DNA from: Rhabdobacter roseus
GTDB lineage: Bacteria; Bacteroidota; Bacteroidia; Cytophagales; Spirosomataceae
Assembly: GCF_014202275.1 (NCBI RefSeq)
Contig: NZ_JACHGF010000011.1
Location: 124,001 to 188,000, forward strand
Direction of reading: 5' to 3'
Length of the DNA: 64,000 nucleotides
The notes under the pieces are model-generated. The model saw nothing but the letters and a program-made list of their open reading frames with translations. It was not told the origin of the DNA and searched no databases. This document shows, piece by piece, positions 49,765-59,251 of the stretch. A program made the position numbers and the translations under genes. Position 1 is the first letter of the stretch. The number at the start of each line of letters is the position of its first letter.

Positions 49765-51042
49765 TCAGTATCCGCCCCGGTACTTGTAGGTACTGGCTAC
49801 CTTGTCGATGGCCACAATGTAGGCGGCGATCCGGAGGGGTACCTGGTACTGCTGCGATGTTTCGTATACTTTGTTAAAGGCCTCTTTCATGATCCGGTCG
49901 GTACGGCGGTTGATCCGCTCGAGCGTCCACTTATAACCAATCCGGTTTTGCACCCACTCAAAGTACGATACCGTCACGCCGCCCGCATTGGCCAGAATAT
50001 CGGGTACCACCATAATGCCCTTCTCATTGATGATGTCGTCGGCCCGGGCCGAGGTAGGGCCATTAGCTCCTTCCACGATCATCTTGGCCCGAATGGACGA
50101 CGCGTTCCGAAACGTAATGACATCTTCCGTGGCGGCCGGTACCAGCACATCCACGGGCAGGCTCAACAGCTCCTCGGCGGGAATGAACTCCGCCTCCTGG
50201 TAGCCATCCAGGGAGCCATTGTTCCGATTGCGGTAGGAGATGGCCGCTTCTACGTCGATGCCGCCTTCGTTATAGTACGCCCCCGACAGGTCACTGACCG
50301 CCTGCACGCTCACGCCCCGCTCACGCAGGAGCGCCGCCGCGTGGGAGCCCACATTTCCGAAGCCCTGCACGGCTGCCGTAGCGCGGTAAGGGTTCAGTCT
50401 CAACTTTTCCATGCCCGCCAGTGCCGACACCATTACGCCGCGGCCCGTGGCTTCGGTACGCCCCAGCGAGCCCCCCAACACCAGGGGCTTGCCAGTTACG
50501 ACGGCCTGTACCGTCATGCCCTTAGACTTGGAGTATTCGTCCATCAGCCAGGCCATTTCCCGGGGGCCGGTACCCATGTCGGGAGCCGGAATATCCTGGT
50601 CGGGCCCGAAGACATCCAGCATGGAGGTGGTGTAGGCGCGCATGAGTCGCTCCATTTCGCCCGCTGACATCTGCCGGGGGTTACAGGCAATGCCCCCCTT
50701 GGCTCCGCCGTAGGGAATGTCTACCACGGCGCATTTCCAGGTCATCCAGGCGGCCAGGGCCCGTACTTCGTCCAGGTTGACGCCGGGGTCAAAACGAATA
50801 CCTCCCTTGCTGGGCCCCAGGATGGTGGAGTGAATTACGCGGTAGCCTTCAAAGGTCCGGATCTCGCCGCTGTCCATCGTGACGGGCAAGCCCACAATCA
50901 CCTGCTTGCGGGGTACTTTGAGTATATGGTACATCTCCTCGGATATTCCCAACAGCTGCACCGCCTTGTCAAAACGTTGCATCATGGACTCCAGCGGGTT
51001 CTCTTTATCCGTAATGGGCGCCGGTTCTATATAAGACATCAT
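49765..51042 (-). CDS. gdhA: Glutamate dehydrogenase (Glu/Leu/Phe/Val family)
   Basis: Interconverts glutamate and 2-oxoglutarate plus ammonia. 425 residues of the short hexameric class: TFEGYRVIHSTILGPSKGGI, CAVVDIPYGGAKGGI with catalytic Lys, PAPDMGTGPREMAWL, and the NAD(P) fold AAVQGFGNVGSHAA. EGANGPTSARAD and DILANAGGVTVSYFEWVQN end the domain. ATG 51042 or 51039 (Met-Met). A good promoter lies upstream. Confidence 0.93.
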   Translation of the reverse strand: MMSYIEPAPITDKENPLESMMQRFDKAVQLLGISEEMYHILKVPRKQVIVGLPVTMDSGEIRTFEGYRVIHSTILGPSKGGIRFDPGVNLDEVRALAAWMTWKCAVVDIPYGGAKGGIACNPRQMSAGEMERLMRAYTTSMLDVFGPDQDIPAPDMGTGPREMAWLMDEYSKSKGMTVQAVVTGKPLVLGGSLGRTEATGRGVMVSALAGMEKLRLNPYRATAAVQGFGNVGSHAAALLRERGVSVQAVSDLSGAYYNEGGIDVEAAISYRNRNNGSLDGYQEAEFIPAEELLSLPVDVLVPAATEDVITFRNASSIRAKMIVEGANGPTSARADDIINEKGIMVVPDILANAGGVTVSYFEWVQNRIGYKWTLERINRRTDRIMKEAFNKVYETSQQYQVPLRIAAYIVAIDKVASTYKYRGGY

Positions 51043-51099
51043 ATTAATATTTAATCTGTTGATTTTTAGAAAGTTAGTGTAATTTGACTTTTTATACTA

Positions 51100-51132
51100 C
51101 AAACATACTGCTTTTGAAACGACAAAATCAAA
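51100..51132 (-). promoter_or_regulatory. Promoter of gdhA
   Basis: Minus strand TTTG (51129-51132), 21-base spacer, TATGTTTG (51100-51107); 58 bases to the ATG. Fits both Bacteroidota boxes. Confidence 0.55.
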
Positions 51133-51332
51133 AATCTATTTTTTCTTGAAATTATCGTATTATTTATCGGCTAATTTTCTTTCTTACTTCTTGAAAAAAG
51201 GGAAAAATACGTTAGTTATATCCAAAACAACCCAAATAAAAAACCGGGTTTTGCCCTAAATTTAGAATGATAAAAATTTTGCTATTTTTCGATTTAGAAA
51301 AATATAATAGACAAAAAGTGCGGATTAACTGT

Positions 51333-51340
51333 TAATTTTG
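51333..51340 (+). promoter_or_regulatory. Candidate -7 box of the dksA-like gene (TAATTTTG)
   Basis: Exact TAnnTTTG match 52 bases before the ATG; -33 box not evident. Confidence 0.4.
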
Positions 51341-51392
51341 TTGTTAAGCTAACCACGCTGACCGATACGCTTACTCCAAAACTAGTACAATT

Positions 51393-51776
51393 ATGCAAGA
51401 AGATAGGACCAGGTATTCGGAAGAAGAACTGAAAGAATTTGAAGATCTGATCCGGGAGAAATTAGAGGGCACACGCAACGAACTAAACTACATCAAGGAA
51501 GGCCTTAGCAAAAAGAACGACAGCGGTACTGACAATACGGCGGGTACTGCCAAGCTGCTGGAAGATGGAGCTGATGCCAGTGAGCGCGAAAACCTGAGCC
51601 AACTAGCCGCCCGGTTACAGAAGTACGCTACCCAGCTTGAAAACGCGCTGGTGCGGATTAAGAATGGTACTTACGGAGTCTGTATCGACACCGGCAAGCT
51701 TATTCCGAAGGAGCGCCTGCGGGTAGTACCCCACACGCAGCAGACCATCGAGGCAAAGCTCAAGCGCGTTAGCTAG
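51393..51776 (+). CDS. TraR/DksA family protein with a reduced zinc site
   Basis: 127 residues. Charged coiled coil (about 8-40 and 64-90: YSEEELKEFEDLIREKLEGT, LAARLQKYATQLENALVRI) followed by the DksA-type knuckle YGVCIDTGKLIPKERLRVVP. Classical DksA has four zinc cysteines; here only one Cys remains and the position of the second pair is HTQQTIEAKL. DksA binds the RNA polymerase secondary channel to modify the stringent response; this protein probably does the same without zinc. Bacteroidota relatives often look alike. Confidence 0.85.
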   Translation: MQEDRTRYSEEELKEFEDLIREKLEGTRNELNYIKEGLSKKNDSGTDNTAGTAKLLEDGADASERENLSQLAARLQKYATQLENALVRIKNGTYGVCIDTGKLIPKERLRVVPHTQQTIEAKLKRVS

Positions 51777-51838
51777 CGGCGGATGGCTTTTACGTAACCA
51801 GTGCCTCACTGGGCAAATCCAGTGTGGTAATCCATACG

Positions 51839-51894
51839 CGTTGGGCCCTAAAAAAGACAACCTCTGGAGAGGTTGTCTTTTTTAGGGCCCAACG
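51839..51894 (+). terminator. Terminator with 27-bp perfect stem and 2-base loop
   Basis: Arms 51839-51865 and 51868-51894 pair completely around GG. The core is AAAAAAGACAACCTCT with its complement ending in T6; GGGCCC extends it outward. It lies 62 bases after the dksA-like stop. Confidence 0.8.
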
Positions 51895-51952
51895 GCTAAA
51901 CAGTAGGGATGGCGCGGGCGTTCTAGCTTTGGTTATAAACCCCATCCAATTC

Positions 51953-52417
51953 ATGAAAAAAATAGCCTGGCTGCTTTTGTTGCTGCCCTTAGGAATGAGT
52001 CATTGCCAATCGCTGCGCAAAACGGCCCAAGTACCTGCTGACGCTCGGGGGTCTTCGGGAGAAGTACCTCTGGAAGGTACTTACTGGCGGCTAACCGAAC
52101 TGCACGGAAAGCCGGTAGATCCCGCTCCTACCGACCGGCGGGAGGTGTATGTGCGGCTCCGGAAAGAAGAAAATCGACTGGAAGGCTTCGCGGGTTGTAA
52201 CAGCCTGATGGGCCGTTATACGCTTTCCAACCGGAATCGCCTCCGGTTTCAGTCGGTTGGAAGTACCCGCATGGCCTGCCCCGAGAATACCACCGAAAGT
52301 GAATTTCTGAACGTGCTGGAAACGGCCGATAGCTACACGCTTAGCGGCCGACAACTAGTACTTACCAAAGCCCGGATGGCTCCACTGGCGCGGTTTGAGG
52401 CTCGGGATTTGGACTAA
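51953..52417 (+). CDS. META-domain (HslJ-like) lipoprotein
   Basis: 154 residues from ATG 51953; the longer open frame runs through the upstream terminator. Signal MKKIAWLLLLLPLGMSHCQS carries the lipobox Cys. META-domain features: LEGTYWRLTELHGKPV, FAGCNSLMGRYTL, and ACPENTTESEFLNVLETADS with YTLSGRQLVL. Proteins of this type are linked to heat-shock or novobiocin tolerance in E. coli (HslJ); role here unknown. Confidence 0.82.
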   Translation: MKKIAWLLLLLPLGMSHCQSLRKTAQVPADARGSSGEVPLEGTYWRLTELHGKPVDPAPTDRREVYVRLRKEENRLEGFAGCNSLMGRYTLSNRNRLRFQSVGSTRMACPENTTESEFLNVLETADSYTLSGRQLVLTKARMAPLARFEARDLD

Positions 52418-52475
52418 CTAAGGTACCTTCCCGTAGCGGAGGGGTACTTAGCCGTTGCTCAGGTACCTTGCGTAG

Positions 52476-53153
52476 TTATAAACGAACGGCCCGCACCACT
52501 TCCCGCTTGGTGCCGGGGCCGGGGTGTTTCTCCACCGCAAAACCCGCCGCCTGGAGGGCTCGCCGTACGCTGCCCTTGGACGAATACGTCACCAGGTACC
52601 CCCCAGGCCGCGTAAAAGCCGCTACCTGCGCGAAAGTAGCTTCACTCCAGAGCTCTGGCTGCGCGCCGGGGGCGAACGCATCGTAGAAGATGACGTCGTA
52701 AAGTACCTCCGGGCGGAACGCCTGCAAGGTGGTGTGCTGCTTTTGAAAGGTAAAGTAGTCGGAAAGTACCTGCGAAGTACCCCAGGCGGCCCGGTGCAGC
52801 TGGCTCAGGCCCGCTTGTCCGGTTTGCTCGCCAAAGTTGAGTTGGGCCGCTTCGGCCTCCGAAATCGGGAAGGCTTCTACCCCCAGGTACGTTACGGGCT
52901 GCCGAAGCCGGTCGGCCAGTTGCCAGGCCAGCAGCGCGTTGAGACCCGTCCCGAAGCCCATCTCAAAAATTTGGATTGGGGTACTTGGCGCGTTAGCCTG
53001 GAGTAGAGGCTCCAGGCCCAGGCCTATGAAGATATGCCGCGACTCCTGCAGGGCTCCGTGCAGGGAGTGGTAGTGTTGATTAAAAACCGGGCTGTACAAA
53101 GAATGAGTACCGTCGGCCGTCAGGACCAAACGCTCGGAAGACGGATTGTTCAT
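52476..53153 (-). CDS. mnmD: tRNA (5-methylaminomethyl-2-thiouridine) methyltransferase
   Basis: Last methylation of mnm5s2U34 in tRNA, as a stand-alone MnmD instead of the MnmC fusion. 225 residues: LTADGTHSLYSPVFNQHYHS then HGALQESRHIFIGLGL is the family N-terminus; SAM site IFEMGFGTGLNALLAWQLA; IFYDAFAPGAQPELWS contains the catalytic-site Asp region; GYLVTYSSKGSVRRALQAAG ends it. Confidence 0.92.
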   Translation of the reverse strand: MNNPSSERLVLTADGTHSLYSPVFNQHYHSLHGALQESRHIFIGLGLEPLLQANAPSTPIQIFEMGFGTGLNALLAWQLADRLRQPVTYLGVEAFPISEAEAAQLNFGEQTGQAGLSQLHRAAWGTSQVLSDYFTFQKQHTTLQAFRPEVLYDVIFYDAFAPGAQPELWSEATFAQVAAFTRPGGYLVTYSSKGSVRRALQAAGFAVEKHPGPGTKREVVRAVRL

Positions 53154-53170
53154 ACCGCAAAGAAACGGGA

Positions 53171-54442
53171 TTAAATCATCCGGCGCAGGGTTAATTTGGT
53201 AAAAAAGAGTTGCCCCTGGCGCCGCACCAGCAGCTCAAGTACCCGGCCGTCGCCTTTTTGCATGAGCTTGTACAGCTCGCTAATGTTCATTTCTTCGACG
53301 GAGCGGTCGTTGACAAAGAGCAGCTGATCTCCCTCCACCAGGCCTGCCAAGGCGGCGGGCGAGCTGTCCAGGACATTGCTTACGTAGTAGTTTCGAAAAC
53401 CCTCGCCAAAGGCGCGTAGCTCAAGGCCGCTCATGTCGTGCTCGAAGCTTTCGCGCAGGCGTCGTTTCACGGGCTTCAACACCATGTACCCTTCCTGGTA
53501 GTTCATCGTCACCCGGAACCGCCGCAGCAGCTCACAACCAATGTTGCCCTGCCGGGCGTCCCGGTCGGGTAGTTTCGACCCAAAAGCCAGGCTATCCGGG
53601 AAAGACGCCACCACGTTTTCCAGCTCAAAGCGCCCGAAGCGAATCCGCTCCACGCGCCCCAAACTACCATTGACAACGCCATTGAGTCCGCGCCCCAGCT
53701 GGGCCCGGATGGCTTTCTCGGGTAGCTGTATGCGGTCGTCGGTTGATTTGTCCAACAACAGCGCGTGGCCCGCCCCCGTGTCGATCACGACCCGGATTGG
53801 GTGCTCTCGGCCATCCGCAAACAGCGCCACAGCATCGGTGAAGGGCTTGGTATCTTCAATGGTGATGGGATAGCGATCGCCCTTACGCCGGTGGTACTGG
53901 TAGGTATCCGACCGCCGCAGGATGAGCTCCCGGGTAGAAAAATCAATCGTGACCACAAAGTGATTAAACACATCGTAGCCAAAAATGCCGTGGATAGGTA
54001 CCCCTACGTATTCGGAAAGGTGAAGTACATCCTGATCCAGCACCACCACATTCACGTGATTGGCCCGCATGTGCCCCATGGCCAGCGAGTTGTCGATCGC
54101 GACGTGCGCCGCCAGGGCGTTTCCTTCCCCAGCGCCGGTAAGCACCACTTGTCTGACCAGCTGTAGGCTTTGGGGGCGTAGCACGGTAGGGTCCGTGATG
54201 ATGATCGAGCCTACGCCCGTGTCGAGGATAAAACGCAAGGTATCGTGCTCATTGAGCCGAACCGGAACGATGATTAAATTGGAATGAAGTTCAAAGGGAA
54301 TGCGGGTCGTTTTACGATTGTTTTCTAGAAAAAAACCGTATTTATCCTTGGGTGGGATAAAGCGCTGCGCCTGTACGCTGTGGGCTACGATCAACCCCAA
54401 CGCACACACCAAAAGGCCTATTTTCCAGGTACATTTTCTCAT
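53171..54442 (-). CDS. Exported aspartyl protease with PDZ domain
   Basis: 423 residues. Sec signal (MRKCTWKIGLLVCALGLIVA, HSVQAQ). Two retropepsin-like halves with LRFILDTGVGSIIIT and IRVVIDTGAGHALLL, each giving one active-site Asp of a pepsin-like pair within a single chain. FGYDVFNHFVVTIDFSTREL and GNIGCELLRRFRVTMNY are family strands. A PDZ domain follows (about 340-423: SPAALAGLVEGDQLLFVNDR). Likely a periplasmic or surface protease; targets unknown. Confidence 0.87.
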   Translation of the reverse strand: MRKCTWKIGLLVCALGLIVAHSVQAQRFIPPKDKYGFFLENNRKTTRIPFELHSNLIIVPVRLNEHDTLRFILDTGVGSIIITDPTVLRPQSLQLVRQVVLTGAGEGNALAAHVAIDNSLAMGHMRANHVNVVVLDQDVLHLSEYVGVPIHGIFGYDVFNHFVVTIDFSTRELILRRSDTYQYHRRKGDRYPITIEDTKPFTDAVALFADGREHPIRVVIDTGAGHALLLDKSTDDRIQLPEKAIRAQLGRGLNGVVNGSLGRVERIRFGRFELENVVASFPDSLAFGSKLPDRDARQGNIGCELLRRFRVTMNYQEGYMVLKPVKRRLRESFEHDMSGLELRAFGEGFRNYYVSNVLDSSPAALAGLVEGDQLLFVNDRSVEEMNISELYKLMQKGDGRVLELLVRRQGQLFFTKLTLRRMI

Positions 54443-54641
54443 GGCTTTCTACTCCGTACTACTACTTTGCCCTCACAAAGGTAGTTATAAATCCTTCTTT
54501 GCTAAACACAAAAAAAACCCGATAAGTGTCAAAATGTTAGAAAAAAACTACATCATTTTCAGAAAATCGGGCAAGTAGGGAAAAAGTGGTAATTTCACGG
54601 CGACAAAACCTAGTAGCAGTCTTTTATTTACTACCTAACCT

Positions 54642-55403
54642 ATGCGAAAAAAAATAGTTGCCGGTAACTGGAAAATGAACAAAACCCTGGACGAAGCCCT
54701 GGCGCTTACGTCGGAGGTAGTGAATATGGTTAATGACGAAGTAACGCGGGATGTGCAGGTGATTCTGTGCCCCCCGGCCCTGTACCTGACGGCGCTTAAC
54801 AAGTACGTCGAAAACAGCCCGCGTGTAGCCCTCGGCGCTCAAAACTGCCACCAGAAGGCATCGGGTGCTTTTACGGGCGAGATAGCCGCGCCCATGCTCC
54901 AATCGATTGGTATTCAGTACGTACTAGTGGGGCACAGCGAGCGTCGGCAGTACTTCGGCGAAACCAACGCACAACTGGCGGAGAAGGTGGACTTGAGCCT
55001 GGCCCACGGCCTGACGCCGATCTTCTGCTGTGGCGAATCGCTGGATCAGCGCCAAAACGAAGATTTCATCGGCTTCGTAAAAAATCAGCTTACGGAAAGC
55101 CTTTTCCACCTAACGGCCGAAGATTTCAGCAAAATCGTGATTGCCTACGAACCCATCTGGGCCATCGGCACCGGGCTTACGGCCAGCTCGGCGCAGGCCC
55201 AGGACATGCACGCCGCCCTGCGAGGGCACATTGCTGACCAGTACGGCGCGGAGGTAGCCGAGGGTACTTCGATTTTGTACGGGGGTAGTGTGAGTGCCGC
55301 CAGCGCCGAGGAGCTCTTTGCTTGTCCGGACGTAGACGGCGGATTGGTAGGAGGCGCTTCGCTCAAATCGCGCGAGTTTACTAACATTATCAAAGCGCGC
55401 TAA
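54642..55403 (+). CDS. tpiA: Triose-phosphate isomerase
   Basis: Interconverts dihydroxyacetone phosphate and glyceraldehyde 3-phosphate. 253 residues; catalytic Asn9 and Lys11 (VAGNWKMNK), His98 (YVLVGHSERRQYFGE), Glu170 (VIAYEPIWAIGTG), phosphate loop ILYGGSVSA and GGLVGGASL. Stand-alone gene divergent from the protease gene. Confidence 0.97.
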   Translation: MRKKIVAGNWKMNKTLDEALALTSEVVNMVNDEVTRDVQVILCPPALYLTALNKYVENSPRVALGAQNCHQKASGAFTGEIAAPMLQSIGIQYVLVGHSERRQYFGETNAQLAEKVDLSLAHGLTPIFCCGESLDQRQNEDFIGFVKNQLTESLFHLTAEDFSKIVIAYEPIWAIGTGLTASSAQAQDMHAALRGHIADQYGAEVAEGTSILYGGSVSAASAEELFACPDVDGGLVGGASLKSREFTNIIKAR

Positions 55404-55455
55404 GTAGGGTACTTGGCGGGTCAGGTACTTTTCAGGAGGTACCTACCGCCAGGGG

Positions 55456-55971
55456 TTATTCATATACTTTTTGTCCTTTGCGGAGCCAGATGCCCCAGGC
55501 CGGGGAGTAGGCGTGTACTTTTTGGGTGGGTTGGCCCTGGGCATTCACGATGGGCTTGTCCTGATTGACCCACTCAAAAAGACTTCCGTTGAGGTTATAA
55601 ACCTGGGTATAGCCCGCTTCCCGCATTTTTTTGCCTACGCGCTCACTCCGTACGCCCACCGAGCAGTATACCACCACGGGCGTTTGGAACGAAATATCCC
55701 GGACCTTAGGGAGTGAAAATTCTTCGTAACCCACCCAGCGTGCGCCAGGGATATGGCTGACGTCGTATTCGGGCCGGGCGCGGGTATCCAAAAAAACCGC
55801 TTTGGCTAGTGCCTGCGCGCTGTCGCAGCTGATGAGGGGTACTTCGTTCTTGTACAAAGTACCTAGCAGCACTTTGTAGGCAGGGTTTGTGATTTGCCCA
55901 TTTGCCCAATAACTATGAAAAAAAACCATGATTAAAATCATTTGTAGAGAATTCAACTGCTTTTTCATCAT
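55456..55971 (-). CDS. Exported rhodanese-like domain protein
   Basis: 171 residues with a signal peptide (LNSLQMILIMVFFHSYWANG). One rhodanese domain: AVFLDTRARPEYDVSHIPGA, then the active loop VVYCSVGVRSERVGKKM with the persulfide Cys, and YNLNGSLFEWVNQDKPI. Probably periplasmic sulfur or redox chemistry; exact partner unknown. Confidence 0.87.
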   Translation of the reverse strand: MMKKQLNSLQMILIMVFFHSYWANGQITNPAYKVLLGTLYKNEVPLISCDSAQALAKAVFLDTRARPEYDVSHIPGARWVGYEEFSLPKVRDISFQTPVVVYCSVGVRSERVGKKMREAGYTQVYNLNGSLFEWVNQDKPIVNAQGQPTQKVHAYSPAWGIWLRKGQKVYE

Positions 55972-56061
55972 TTCACGTTATATTGTCAAGGAAACTACTT
56001 TTCTCTAAAAGGCGTTTCATTTTTAGTATTAACCTCCTTTACTAAGTCGTTAACGGGTAGC

Positions 56062-59000
56062 ATGAGAAAATGGTTTGTCCGCCCCGCCGGGGTGAACGTG
56101 GTTCGGGTAGCTTTGGTGATGATGCTTGCTTTGGTGATTAGTTCGGTAGTAGCTACTGCCTGGAAAATCCATGAAAGGATCTTACCTCCTCCCGTTTCGA
56201 TACCCGCAAAAACAACGCCTAAGAAACTCCCCAAAAAGCCGGTCAAGAAACAGGTACCTACGGGACCCGTGCAGGTACTTCCCGAAAGTGCCTGGGTGGA
56301 TAGTACCTTAAGTACGATGTCCCTCGACGAAAAGATCGGGCAGTTTTTCATGGTCGCGACTTTCTCGAACCGCGACGAACCCCACCACCGCTACATCGAG
56401 AAGCTCATCCGGGACTACCACCTGGGCGGCCTAATTTTCTTCCAGGGTGGCCCCTACCGGCAAGCCGTACTCACCAACCGCTACCAGGCGCAGTCACGCG
56501 TGCCGCTTTTTATTGGCATCGATGGCGAATGGGGCCTGGGTATGCGGCTCGACAGTACCGTCGAATTCCCGCGGCAAATGGCCCTGGGGGCCATCCGCGA
56601 CGATAAGCTGATCTACCGCATGGGCCACGAAATAGGCCAGCAGTGCCGCCGGATGGGTATTCACATCAATTTTGCGCCGGTGTCGGACATTAATAGCAAT
56701 CCCAATAATCCGGTGATTGGCATCCGTTCCTTCGGTGAGGACCGCGATAACGTGAGCAGCAAGGCTTCGGCCTACATGAAAGGCCTCCAGCACCACCGCG
56801 TCATTGCCACGGCCAAGCACTTTCCCGGCCACGGCGATACCGACGCCGACTCCCATTTTACGCTTCCGGTGCTAAACCACTCGCTCGACCGGCTGAAAAA
56901 CAGCGACCTCTACCCGTACCGTCGGCTCATTGCCGACAGCCTGATGGGGGTACTTAGCGGGCATCTGTACGTACCCGCGCTGGACAATACGCCCCAACTA
57001 CCCAGCTCGCTTTCCGAAAAAGTAATTACGCAGCTGCTGCGCCAGGAAATGGGCTTCCGTGGCCTGGTGTTTACTGATGCGATGAACATGCGGGGGGTAC
57101 TTAAAAACGGGAAAGCCGCGGACGTAAACCTGAAAGCCCTGCTGGCGGGTAACGATATTTTGTTGTACCCTGAAAACGTGGGCGAAACAGTGCGGCGCAT
57201 CAAAGAAGCGTTGTTTCAGGGGACGATCAGTGAGCGCTTTATTGACGAAAAAGTAAAACGTATTTTGCAGGGCAAGTACTGGGCCGGTCTGGATCGCTAC
57301 CAGCCCATTGAGCTAACTAATCTCTACCAAGACCTTAACAATGAGCGAAGCCGGGAGCTCAAGAGCGAATTGAGCGCAGCCGCCGTTACGGTAGTTCGCA
57401 ACCAAAACGACCTGATTCCTTTTCGCAACCTGGAAGGGCTCCAAGTGGCGGCAGTCACCATTGGCGAAGGAAACGGGACGGCATTTCAGAAAATGCTAAA
57501 CCACTACGCGCCCGTCCGGCAGCACCTCTTTTACGACAAACCCAATGCCGAAGCCGAAATAGCCGAAATGCTTAACTACCTGACGCCCTACGACGTAGTG
57601 GTGGTGGCGGTGCACGGCATCAGCTCCTCGGCCCGTCGTAACCACGGCATTAGTACAGGTACCGTTCATTTTGTAAGCCGCCTCAAGCAGCAGGGCAAGC
57701 GCGTGGTACTATGCTTGTTCGGCTCTCCCTACAGCATCTCCTTTTTTCCCGAAACCGACGTGCTCATCTGCGGAAATCAGGATTCTGAACCCACCCAGCA
57801 AGTAACCGCCCAAATCCTGTTCGGGGCCTTGCCATCGCGGGGCTTGCTGCCGGTTTCGGTGGCGGCTTACCGGCCCGGCGACGGAGTCGAGACCTCCGTG
57901 GTGGGCCGCATCAGCTACGGCACGGCCGAAAGCGTGGGTATGGACTCCTACGTACTTAATAAGATCAATGGCGTCGTCAGTGAGGCCATCAACCAGCACG
58001 TTTTTCCTGGTTGCCAAATCGTGGTGGCCCGCCAGGGGAAAGTCGTCTTTGAGAAATCGTTTGGTACGCTCGACTACCGCACGCCCAGCCGCGTCACCAG
58101 CGAAACGCTTTATGACCTGGCCTCGGTAACCAAGGTAGCCGCTACCTTGCAGGCCGTGATGCTACTCTACGACCGCAAGCAGATCGACCTGGACCAAAAG
58201 GCCTCGCACTACCTGCCCGAGCTACGCAATACCAACAAGCAGTACTTTACCGTACGCGATCTGCTCCTGCACCGCTCGGGGCTGGTTTCGTTTTACCCCC
58301 GGCTCTGGCAACGTACCATGACGGGCGGCGGCGGACTACTCCCCGAGTATTACAGCGCCAGTGCCGATAGTGCCTATCAGTTGCAGGTGGCTCCCCGCCT
58401 CTATGCCAAGCCCGCCCTGCGCGACTCGGTGTGGAAAGGGGTCGTTCAGTCGGCGTTGCATACCAAAAAAGACAAGTCGGGCCGGTACGCCTACGTATAC
58501 AGCGATTTGGGCTTTCTGACGCTCCAGAAAATTGTGGAACGGGTGACGGCCCAGCCCCTGGATGCGTTTGTGTACCAGAATATCTACGGGCCCATGGGGC
58601 TCTCCCAGTTGGTATTCAATCCGCTGCGCCGTTTTCCCGAAGACCGGATTGCCCCCACGGAGCAAGACTACCGTTTCAGGAGCCAGCTTATCCGCGGTAC
58701 CGTCCATGATCAGATGGCGGCTATCCAGGGCGGAGTATCTGGCCACGCCGGGCTGTTTGGTACCGCCACGGACGTAGCTACTCTACTTCAAATGAACCTT
58801 TGGAAAGGTACTTACGGCGGCAAACAATTCTTTCAACCTACTACCATTCCAGCCTTTGCGCGCCTCCAGGACGAAGCCCACCACCGGGGCTTAGGCTGGG
58901 ATAAAGCGCCGGGCAGTGGTAGTAGTTCGTACGTTTCGGGCCGGGCCTCGGCCAACTCCTTTGGCCACACGGGCTTTACGGGTGCCGTAGCCTGGGTAGA

Positions 59001-59133
59001 TCCCGACGCCGACCTGGTTTACGTATTTCTTTCCAACCGCGTTCACCCCGACCCCGAAAACAACAGCATCAATAGCCATCACACCCGTCGTAAAGTACAC
59101 GACCTGATTTACCAGTCTCTCCTGCTGCAATAA
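56062..59133 (+). CDS. GH3 glycosidase fused to a beta-lactamase-fold serine hydrolase
   Basis: 1023 residues. An N-terminal membrane anchor (about 14-34) and a Lys/Pro linker precede a GH3 domain: GQFFMVATFSN, FIGIDGEWGLGMRLD, KHFPGHGDTDADSHF (about 252-266, NagZ-like His/Asp pair) and GLVFTDAMNMRG. From about residue 630 a class C beta-lactamase/DD-peptidase-like domain follows: GCQIVVARQGKVVFEKSFGT, LASVTKVAATLQAV (SxxK near 687), YVYSDLGF (YxD/N) and FGHTGFTGAVAWVDP (HxG). Together this suggests peptidoglycan remodelling or recycling at the envelope. The same fusion is known in Bacteroidota. Confidence 0.88.
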   Translation: MRKWFVRPAGVNVVRVALVMMLALVISSVVATAWKIHERILPPPVSIPAKTTPKKLPKKPVKKQVPTGPVQVLPESAWVDSTLSTMSLDEKIGQFFMVATFSNRDEPHHRYIEKLIRDYHLGGLIFFQGGPYRQAVLTNRYQAQSRVPLFIGIDGEWGLGMRLDSTVEFPRQMALGAIRDDKLIYRMGHEIGQQCRRMGIHINFAPVSDINSNPNNPVIGIRSFGEDRDNVSSKASAYMKGLQHHRVIATAKHFPGHGDTDADSHFTLPVLNHSLDRLKNSDLYPYRRLIADSLMGVLSGHLYVPALDNTPQLPSSLSEKVITQLLRQEMGFRGLVFTDAMNMRGVLKNGKAADVNLKALLAGNDILLYPENVGETVRRIKEALFQGTISERFIDEKVKRILQGKYWAGLDRYQPIELTNLYQDLNNERSRELKSELSAAAVTVVRNQNDLIPFRNLEGLQVAAVTIGEGNGTAFQKMLNHYAPVRQHLFYDKPNAEAEIAEMLNYLTPYDVVVVAVHGISSSARRNHGISTGTVHFVSRLKQQGKRVVLCLFGSPYSISFFPETDVLICGNQDSEPTQQVTAQILFGALPSRGLLPVSVAAYRPGDGVETSVVGRISYGTAESVGMDSYVLNKINGVVSEAINQHVFPGCQIVVARQGKVVFEKSFGTLDYRTPSRVTSETLYDLASVTKVAATLQAVMLLYDRKQIDLDQKASHYLPELRNTNKQYFTVRDLLLHRSGLVSFYPRLWQRTMTGGGGLLPEYYSASADSAYQLQVAPRLYAKPALRDSVWKGVVQSALHTKKDKSGRYAYVYSDLGFLTLQKIVERVTAQPLDAFVYQNIYGPMGLSQLVFNPLRRFPEDRIAPTEQDYRFRSQLIRGTVHDQMAAIQGGVSGHAGLFGTATDVATLLQMNLWKGTYGGKQFFQPTTIPAFARLQDEAHHRGLGWDKAPGSGSSSYVSGRASANSFGHTGFTGAVAWVDPDADLVYVFLSNRVHPDPENNSINSHHTRRKVHDLIYQSLLLQ

Positions 59134-59251
59134 GCGAAGGTTACTACTTACTAAGTGGGTACCTTCCATTTTGAAAAATATACCTAACTTTAACGCGGTT
59201 TTTTGTAAACTCGCGTAGCATCAACTTTTTATCAACACTTAGGTATATAGT

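Larger units (their letters stand above)
51043..51392. other. Divergent AT-rich intergenic region gdhA / dksA-like
   Basis: 350 bases, very A/T-rich, no gene. It holds the gdhA promoter near 51100-51132 and a candidate -7 box TAATTTTG (51333-51340) for the dksA-like gene. Confidence 0.6.
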
